Source: Psettodes erumei (Eukaryota; Chordata; Actinopteri; Pleuronectiformes; Psettodidae). From it: a DNA stretch of 64,000 nt. This document shows, in pieces, positions 13,900 to 23,400 of the stretch. Within the stretch, counting starts at the first letter, position 1. Every line of letters starts with the position of its first letter. A program made the translations under genes and the position numbers. The stretch covers positions 3,720,001-3,784,000 of the forward strand of contig JAFBJZ010000880.1 of assembly GCA_016785225.1 (NCBI GenBank). The letters run 5' to 3'. The notes under the pieces are model-generated. The model was not told where the DNA came from. It saw only the letters and a program-made list of their open reading frames with translations, and made no database searches.

Positions 13900-14000
13900 C
13901 TGGGAGGCCAGCCACACCTCCTGCCACAACCTGAACAGAAAAGAAACAAAGGGGAGGGGGCAAGCATAAAAGCAACAAAAACCCAGACCATCACACTTCT

Positions 14001-14255
14001 AGGGCTTAAACTAATGATTATTTTCAGTGTTGATTGTTTTAATGTATTTTTCAAGAAAAATGATTCCCATCGCAACTTCCCAATGTGTGAATCCAAAACC
14101 TTCAGATATTCACCTTCAAAATAGAGAACACAGCAAACCCCCATGTTGAGGAATTTAAACGCTTTTTTCCAGGATAAATTTATTTATCATATTGTATATC
14201 ATATGTCAAAATGTTACACAATTAATCAATAAATCAATCGACTAATGAAATGAGT
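14001..14255 (+). repeat. Dispersed teleost repeat (ACTAATGATTATTTTC family)
   Basis: The segment begins AGGGCTTAAACTAATGATTATTTTCAG and ends in AATTAATCAATAAATCAATCGACTAATG. I recognise both ends as an abundant dispersed repeat of fish genomes; I cannot assign its formal name. The gypsy-type element lies exactly at its left edge. Reverse-strand fragments of the same family occur at about 15475-15583 and 22185-22218. Confidence 0.7.
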
Positions 14256-14309
14256 ACCATTGATATACGTCTTGTTTCTTTAGAGGTTTCTTTAAGCAAG
14301 GATTGCTGC

Positions 14310-14423
<114 letters not shown>

Positions 14424-14439
14424 TTAGCTGTGGCTGCAC

Positions 14440-14799
14440 GTTGCACTCTGCAGCACTTGCACGCTCCTCTTACGCTTCGCTCACCTCTGCGCGTAGTAAA
14501 AGCCTCTCCACGCCGCCGCTCCGTCACCAACAGCCGCACTGAAAGTCTGCGGGCTGTCGCTGAGGCTCCACCGGCGCCGAGACCCCGAACACAGCAGCGA
14601 CAACCCCCGCTCCCCCTTCCCCCTCCCTCCTCTGGCTGTTGTTGCGCCTCTGCTGCAGCGCTCAAGTTCAGGTGAGCCTGGTCTCCGGCACAACAAGTCG
14701 CCTCTCCGGCACCGACCGGGATGCTCGCTCCCTCCCGTTAAATGGGATGCTATAAATGGGCCGCGCAGGATGTGAAGCCTCGCTAGAAGAAGCAGGAGG
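14440..14799 (+). promoter_or_regulatory. fndc5: GC-rich fndc5 promoter / 5'UTR region with TATA-like box
   Basis: The base composition changes from AT-rich flank to a GC- and CpG-rich stretch from about 14440 to 14760, immediately before the signal-peptide exon. TATAAAT occurs at 14751-14757, which would place a start site near 14780 and give a very short leader before the ATG at 14800. A good donor (CAG/GTGAGC) at 14671/14672 suggests an alternative upstream untranslated exon. Which start is used cannot be decided from sequence. Confidence 0.5.
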
Positions 14800-17412
14800 A
14801 TGGCGAAACCAGGCTTGTCTGCGACGGTGCTGCTGCTCCTGCTGGGCTTCCTCTCAGTGTCCTCCGTTAATGCCGGTGAGTTTTACCACAGGTTGACGAG
14901 GAATCATCACGAGTGAACATGGCATGATGTTGCACCAGCTGATCAGACACACGCCGCTGTGTGCTCGGACCACAGAAAAGCAACTGGCGTGACACATTGT
15001 TGTGGATGCGTGTGCATGTTGCTTATACGTGCGTGTTTTTGCGTGCATCAGCACCAACATTTGCATCAGCTAGGTAGAAACAATGAGCTTTGTAATGCCA
15101 AAAATGGCTGACACAGTTTAGTCTCCTATTGTATCGAGTCTTAGGCGAACATCTTGGTTTGAAAAGCAAGTTTTTCCTCCTTTTTTGGATCACATTTTCC
15201 TTGAAACAGGAAAGATCTTCCTTGTTGTTCTTCTGTGATTGGTTCAAGAAAGTTCTTGATTATTTTTAAGGAAATTTCACTGGTAAAGTGTGCTTTCTTA
15301 ATTTAAGAGAATGATCTTGAATGAAGTCAGCAAAATACTAGGTAGCTGAATCTATAAATCAATGGTGAGAAAATTTGTGTGCAACACGTCATCATATGTA
15401 ATAGAGAACAGAGTATCTTTTGGCTCTGGATTGTTTGTTGGACAAAACAGGGCAACTGATGTTACCATGGCCTCTTGAAAGTTATGACAGGCATTTTACA
15501 CTATTCACTGACATCTTTGTAATAACTGAGAAAATAATCGATAGATTAACCCATAATGAAAATCGTAAGTTGCAGTCCTGAAGTGTGTGGCCCTGCCTTT
15601 AAGCTTCACCATCCATCAGTGTCCTGAAGGGACACAAAATGAGATGAAACAGAAATGAATTATTCCCTCTTAAAGCCCCACATCCTGCACAGCTCTAATC
15701 GTCATATATCATCCATGTTGAATACAGTACCTCATCTATCTTTCATCATATTTTTAACCCGCAGCGACTTATGTTCCAGAGGAACAGACGTTGCAGGCGC
15801 AAGATCTTACATTGTTACATTGCATTCGGATGATAAGCTGAGAGATGACAGATAGTCCTTTGAAAAGCCCAAATCTCTGTGATGTGATCATGTGGGATTT
15901 ATCTCAGCCACCAGAGATTTGATATTTGGCTTCCCAAGGCTGGAGATGAATGTTGATTTATAAGGGAGTTTTTGTGATTCTGCAGCTAGCTTTTGGCACG
16001 TTTGGCAGCAAACATCTTAAGAATGGATGGGAATCCCTCTGTGCTATTGTAATGTTTCTCCATGTGTGTTTGTGGGAGAGACAGAGAGAGAGAATGCTGG
16101 AAGATAAACAGTGGGAAAACAGCTAGTCAAACAGGGAGTCATATATAGGCACAGGTACTCGAACAAATACATACACTGTGCATCAGCAAACACACACAGA
16201 GCCTTTTGGAGCCGCTGGGAGATTTTTTCACCCACTAAAAAAAAAAGAAAAAATCCCCAACACCATCTTTCCTCTGCTGTGTTCTGGTGATTGTGTTAGC
16301 ATTGAGTAGGCAATGAGGGAACAGAGAGAAAAAGAGAGTACGCTCTTCGTCCTGTAATATCATTATTTGACTCTACGAACAAGTCTCAGACTGGAGGTTC
16401 AATATTTGCAGAGGTGTGAGACAGTGTGACAATCTAATTTGCTATAAGTGACAGACTGCAGATTCTGCTGGTAATCTGGTGGGTAAACAGAGAGAAAGAA
16501 AGAGCAGTGAACTTAAATCAGATCTCAAAGACACACACACACACTTAAAATTGAGAGGGGAAGGTTGCAGCTGGAGATGAGAGGATACAAAAGCGCACTT
16601 TTAAAGTGAGACTTTGTCACTTTTGATAGACATAATCATCAAATTTCCTGGATTTCCTGAATTTTCTTGTTCAACTCAATAGTCAGGCATTTTGCAGCAA
16701 CAATCCTTACTTTGTCTCAGATGATGGAGTTTTGTACCTTTATATGTACCCAGTAGCTTGTTTGTTTTTATTTTAAAATTTGAAGTACCACTCAAAAAAG
16801 GAAATGTAACATAACATATAAGCACTCATGTGTGACTGATACTGTTTTTGAGGCTGATGCGGATACCAATTTTAGGGAATAAATAATTCAAATACCAATA
16901 TATAAGCCGAATATTTATATTTGGTACTGTAGGTTATTAGGTTGCTGGTTGTTGGTCAGTTTGTATCGGGAGATGTTTTGCTCTGTGTTTTATTGTTTCT
17001 ATTCTACAAATGGAAATTAGCTATTAGAGCCAGTAGAGCAACATTATATACATAAATAAATAATTTGGAGTAATGTTACATCTACTGTTTTTGGGTTTAA
17101 CCAAGAATCATTGGTTATTTTATCACCTTTTATCACTGGTGTTTATTTTTTTGCATTTTATCTATTTTATATCATTGAGTTTTATTCATAATTGCATTGT
17201 TTTATATTGGGTTTTTTGCTATAAATTTTTAATTTTGCAGTCTTTTTTGTCAATTTTGTGTGTGTGTGTGTGTGTGCATGCATCCATGCATGCGTGCGTG
17301 TGCGCATGTATTGTCAAGGTCTTCCGTGATCAGCCAGGGCTGTATTTCCCATGAGCCATACTCATAAAAGCAACTTCAAAGTCAGACCTTGACGGGGTTT
17401 TTTTACACCACA

Positions 17413-17445
<33 letters not shown>

Positions 17446-20400
17446 GGATTTGACAGTCAAAAATTTTTAGTTCAGAAGGGCAAGACTGTAATTTAATCCA
17501 TCGCAGCTAATCTCCCAAAAAATAAATTCATTGCTTTCTGGGATGTCACTTTTTTTTAGCCCGACCATTAACGTCAATTGTCAGTATGAGAGAGAGGAAA
17601 TACATCCTCATGAGTCACACTTTAATGAGATGCATGTGGGAGAAAGAAGCAAGAGAGAACAAGGTAAAGATATGAAGGTGTGTGTGTGTGAAAGAGAGAG
17701 AGAGAAACACCAAGACAAAGACAGATGAGAAAGAGCGCCTTTTCAAGGGAAACACCAAGAGACCTGTGTGTGGTTAATTAGGTATGGTATTAATGAAAGG
17801 AAGGAGATTAGTTTGTGGGAGGAGAAGAGAAGATCTTAGGGAGGAGAGGGTGAGAGAGCAAGAAAATACAGAGTTCAAAGTGAGAGATGGATGGAGGGGG
17901 CAGGATGTGAGATAAACACATCTACACAACAGCTTCTATTGTGTGTTACAAGGCATAAAGTCAAAATATTCATGACCTGTCTCTCCTTATTTGTTTCCTG
18001 TGGACTTGCTGCATGTGTCAGACACGCTGCTGTCAGCTCCGCTCAATGTGACCATCAGAGAGCTCGAGGTCAACTCCGCCGTGGTCACATGGGAAATCTT
18101 GGAGGGGGACCCCGTCATTGGATTCGCCATCACACAACAGGTACTTCTGTGCACGTCTATCAAATCTCGACATAGTGTGAGACATTAGACAAAGTTGTAA
18201 TGGTGGTAATTTACCAAAATGTAAACAAATATAGGCTAAAAAAACACTGAAGGAATCCACCAAAATATTTACAATTGGTTACATCCCAAAATAGGAGTGA
18301 TTGCTCTAAAACTTTAAACATGATCATCACCCAAATATGCTGGCCCAGCATTTTATGAGGAACTCCTGTACACCTGTTTTGTTGATGCAATTATCCAGTC
18401 ATATGGCAGCAGGAAGACAGAAACAGAACACATTTGGGATGTGGTAGAACAGGAGGCTGGCAGCATGATTGTACATCTGACAAATGTGCAGAAATGATGA
18501 TACAGTCATGTCAACATGGAGCAGAAGCAGTTGTCTGCTTTTTTTGTTTGAGGGGGCACCACAGTGTTAGACACCGTAAACCACATATACACAAATTTTT
18601 GATGCCAAATAATTGTATATGCTTTTCCATGCTTTTCAAATGCACATTTTGTCTGTGTGGCATTTGAATAGGTTAAGAAATTCCATTCCATTCTTTAATT
18701 ACATAGTAAATAAAAGTGCCCTTGAGGAGACTTACTTTTGCACAGGAACAAACTGATCTGAGTAAGCAGTGCTGTACTAATGTACATGTCAGGTAGAGCT
18801 CAGGTAAAACTTCTTTAAGCGTCATTACAGTGAGGGAAAAACCCCTTGACGCTTTATTTCAGCTTTCCCAAACCGCTGACCAAGATAGACGTGTATGCAT
18901 TTGTACAATATCAGCACCGCCCAGAGGGCGTCACAAAGGTGCAAGGAGCTGGACCCAAATGCAGACAGCATTACACAGGAAAGTGAAAGAGAGTCTTTTA
19001 ATAACCCAAAGATATATCCCAAACAAAACTAGGTGAGCCCACAGTGGCTAGTTGAAGAAAAGTCCATAAAACACAAAAAGGCTAAGCAAAATCAAAACTA
19101 CAACCGAGGGGGCACAGGAAGAAAAAGGTACTTACAAAAATCTCAACGGCAGTCAAAAATGACAAAAGAAGAAAGGCACACAACCAGGGAACCCTGAGCA
19201 GCTGAGCTGAAATGGAACCGAACAGACAGACTGACAAAGATAAGGACAAAGTCCAAGACTATATATACACACACACCAACAAGGTAGGGATGAAGGGCAG
19301 GGTATTGTCGGACAGGGCAGACAGTCAGCCACAGGAAGTATAACAACAAAAGACAAATTACCAAAATAAAACGAAATGAGCCAAGGCAGTCCAAGCAGAA
19401 CACCAAGTGTCTCTCTGAGGAGTCTCTGGAGGGCAGCCATGACAGAGGGCAGTTTGCTCATGATTTTGACATGAGGGATCATAAGAAGAAAATGTGACTT
19501 TGCAAACAGTAATCTGCATTTGATGAAGTGTAAATTTCTGCTTTTGTTTTGTCCTGAAGGAGCAAAGTAAAGATGAAGTGACACAGGGTTTTGACTCCAG
19601 ATATTGTCATAATTGTTATATTAAAATGTCAGCATTTTATGTCAACATTTTTATGTCAAATGCTATGTGGCTCCAAAAGAATTTTGTTCTTGGCATGCTG
19701 GAAAAACATTGAGGCCATGCCAAAAAAAACCTCTCTAATCTGTGGCAGTGACCTGATGCATCAGTTTAACCCTGACCCACGAGTTCCCTGCTGAGGTGGT
19801 GCCAAAATAAAAATAATTCCCCTGCAGGGATCAATAAAGTATCACATTACGCTGAGCCTTCTGGCACTGATTTGTCTTGCTTCTGCTGCTCTTCTGTGTC
19901 CCTGTTCGCCTGCAGAAGAAGGATGTACGGATGCTCAGGTTCATCCAGGAGGTGAACACCACCACACGCTCCTGTGCCCTGTGGGATCTCGATGAAGACA
20001 CAGAGTACATCGTCCACGTTCAAAGTATAAGCATGGGAGGCAGCAGCCCCCCCAGTCAGCCTGTTCTCTTCAGAACGCCCAAAGAGTCGGAGAAGATGGC
20101 GTCTAAGAGTCCAGGTGAGGGACAACACCACACACCTAGAGCTTATTTAAAGATTAAAAAAGATGATTTCAGATTCTGAGAATTTGTCAGTTTTCCTTGA
20201 TTATAAATACAAAGGTGAACATTAAACATATGTTCTGCTACAAACACACACATGCATATAGGTAGATCATTAAAATTCAATTTATGCGAAAGCACACACA
20301 TGTAAGTAGAAAAGCACACAAACAGAAGCATTCATGCATGAACAAAAGAGCACCCACACAGAGTAAACAGACACTCCGCTTCTGCTTTTCCCTCTCTGAC

Positions 20401-23400
20401 GCACACCACCAAACCTACTGTACATGCATACATATACATATAGACGACTACACTTGCAGGTACATGCATGCAGTGATTTTAACAGCTGCTTTAAACAAGA
20501 AAAAGTAACACAGCAGGGGACCAATGTTCTGTTTCAGCTTCATCAGGACAAAGAGGCAGGATACTTGACAGTTTAATACATATAAAACACAGAAATTGCT
20601 GTCTTTGTGGGAACCCCTCCCCACCTCCCACACAATGTATTGTTCTGATTCTCAAATGCAGAGGCTGCTGTTATCTGGAGCGGCTCGCAGTACTTCCAAT
20701 TTTATCACGTCCGACCCAGTTAGAACGTCAACAGCAGCTGCTTCAGAGGGACACAGCAAACGCCAAACGCTCATCAGCAGCAAGTTGATGAGAGAGGAAA
20801 AGATGGGACATTAGGGAGCAGTGTATTCCCCGGAAACACCCTCATGTGGGAGTTTGTTGTGATTCCTATGAGCGGCCAGGGGGGTGTTGATATGCAGTGG
20901 CAAATATTCATGAGTAAATGGCCATAATTTTTTGTAGGCATGCTGTGCCCAAACGGACAATCACCTCAAAACAGTCCATTGCTAATTGCTAAAAAATGGA
21001 TTTAATAAACAAAATCTGTAAGTAAAAGTATTGTGTCTTAAATTAGCACAAAGAGTGACAGCTATATTGGCTGATCAGATGATTTAATTAAATTATTAAA
21101 CAGCAATAGAAAATGAGAACACACTGCTTGATTAGTGCAAAAATGTTACAGTTTTATTAGAGCCTGGAGACACCTGATTTATAAAAACTCTTGGCAAAGG
21201 CAAAATTACTAAATGAAACATGAAAATACTGTACAATTGAGGTGGATGTCTTCAATTGTGTAAAGAGAAATATGGACTCAGTATTAGACAGAAATATTTG
21301 AGACTGGTGTTGTATTTTGCAGCGTATGTGAGGTCATGTGACATTAGTGTTCAATTTGTCAATTGACGATTTGTCTTGATGTTGAGGGGGTGACTCGTTT
21401 TGTTTGCTTCCACTTTGATGGCAGCTCCCTGTGTGCAAGTTGTGTGTGTGCGTATGTGGGTGTGTGTTTGTGGAAGCATTCATTAGCCGTCCTGATTAAA
21501 TCTCTAAGCCATTACTGCTTTCCTCCCCTTCTCAGTGGGTATTAATCAGCCTGACACCGTTTAGTATCTGCAGGCGCAATGCAACACAGCCTGTCTGTGT
21601 TTCTGTCTGTTTGGTTGTTCATCTTTCTTCCTCTCTGCCTAGCTGCCTGCCTGCCTGTGGCTCGTTGGCAAAAACGGCAACGAAACACAAAAGTCCTGAA
21701 AGTTTTCATAATGTAGTAAAATCTTTGGCGGCTAGCGTTGAGGCACAATTTTTTATGTCAGTAATTACGTTATATAGGGAGCTGCAAAGCCTGCAGTTGT
21801 GTAAATCAATCCTTAACGGCAGTAAAATATTACAGAGCCTCCTTACTGTCTCAACTGTTTCAACCTTTAAGTTATCTGTGACAGTCTACTGAGCACTGTG
21901 CAGCAGCAGCCTGCTTCACATTCACAGTGACACACATTAATGGAAAAGAATACACCCAGATCTAATTATTTGTTTACAGCCTGATTAAAACCACTTCAAT
22001 TAGTGAAGCTGACGTGTACAGTAAACACTGTAACAAGGTTATCTGACCTTTATTAAGGCATAGCTTTTAGCTTAATTTACAGCGCTGCTTTGTCTGACAG
22101 CTGTTCAAATTGCTCTTTTGTATGAATGCAGCTTAGCACATTTAATTTCAGCATGGGTCAGAGGTCACAAGGTGAACTGGAAGCAAAGCGTAATTAAAAT
22201 AATCATTAGTTGCAACCCTAAAAATGTGTACAGTATTAGGAATACATGCAGGGGGGCTGCACATGCTCCTGCGAGGCAAGTGTTAACCAGGCTCTGCTGA
22301 TATCTTGAACCTCATGACGGGCCAGTGTGCAATCCCCATAAACAGAGATGAGCTAGAGCTAGAGACCCTAGTTTATCTGGACCAGAAAAAAATGTCCATC
22401 AGAGTTCTGGCTTTACAATGGAGACATGTAATCTTCTATTACCAATTTATAGCACAACCCCCCGCCCCCCCACCCCCCTGTCAAACTCGAGGCCTCAGCT
22501 TCAGCGCAGAGGGATCACCATGGCAACAAGACTGTGAGCAAGTTGGACCAGAGCAGCACTATTGCCCCTGACTCATCCTGACACTGACAACAAAACTGTG
22601 TCCTGAACAGACCAGATTTGAGGAAAACTCTTTCAACCTTTCCTGTAGTTCACATGTACAGTAGATGTAACTGATGTTACCTCAAAATAAAAGATTTAGT
22701 TTCTTTGTGAGGCTTTACTGATATGCTTTTGTTGCATTATGTTGCTGAAGGAATCCGCACTGTAACAATCACAAAGTTGCACCTTCCATCAAAATGTAAA
22801 AAAACATTCAATGCAATGTCATCTTCTAGTATAAAAAAATACTCATCCTGTTGTTTGTCTGAATTTGACCAAATTATGTGTAGTCCAACCCCTACCTTCC
22901 ACCCCTTCTACCAGTGTGGGGGCAACACTTCCTCTTCAGGATATTCATCATCACCTCAAAATGCAAGTTCAGTCAAATCATTGACAATGATGTCTTTGTT
23001 CTGTTTGGTCAACCCTTTATATGTTATACAGTCCTAAGCCAGGGGGAGTACCCCTTGCTGAGGGAGACAGTTTGAGTGGGGTAAATGGGGTTTGCATGAG
23101 GCCTGCTGTTGGCAACACAGAGCGAGAGGTGGTAGTGGACAGCACCCAGACCCTTAACCCTGTGATTGGTGTTACGCTGCAGCTGCCAGGGTCTTGTCAG
23201 CAAGAGAAACACAGTGAGTGGCAACGTGTAGGGATCCAGCTCCCTCTGTCTCTGTGGACCTCTGCTCTCACTTATCTTTAATTACACTGACCAGAGAGCA
23301 GAATTTACACCAGGCAGCCTTTCTGCTCTCCTGTCCCCTTGTTTGATTCTTTTATCTTTCCCTGCAGACTTTCTGAGTGATGGCAATTTCACATTTGCTC

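Larger units (their letters stand above)
11765..13995 (-). mobile_element. Deleted Ty3/gypsy-type LTR retrotransposon
   Basis: The insertion has TG...CA ends (TGTTACGG on the left, CCATCACA on the right) and is flanked by the 5-bp direct duplication CTTCT at 11760-11764 and 13996-14000. Read on the minus strand it runs: the first ~96 bp of a 5' LTR (13900-13995), a gag fragment, a protease piece, an integrase core, a chromodomain, a purine tract next to 12139, then a complete 3' LTR (11765-12139, 375 bp). Protease joins integrase with no reverse transcriptase, RNase H or integrase zinc finger between them. The rest of the 5' LTR, the primer-binding site and the start of gag are also gone. Several frame breaks separate the coding pieces, so it cannot encode working proteins. 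The chromodomain after integrase indicates the chromovirus branch of Ty3/gypsy. Confidence 0.92.
14876..18021 (+). other. fndc5: fndc5 intron 1
   Basis: This ~3.1-kb intron runs from GTGAG to a TCAG acceptor. It is AT-rich and holds a reverse fragment of the dispersed repeat at about 15475-15583, TG/CA microsatellites at about 17258-17276 and 17408-17444, and otherwise unremarkable DNA. No exon-like open frame is supported. Confidence 0.8.
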
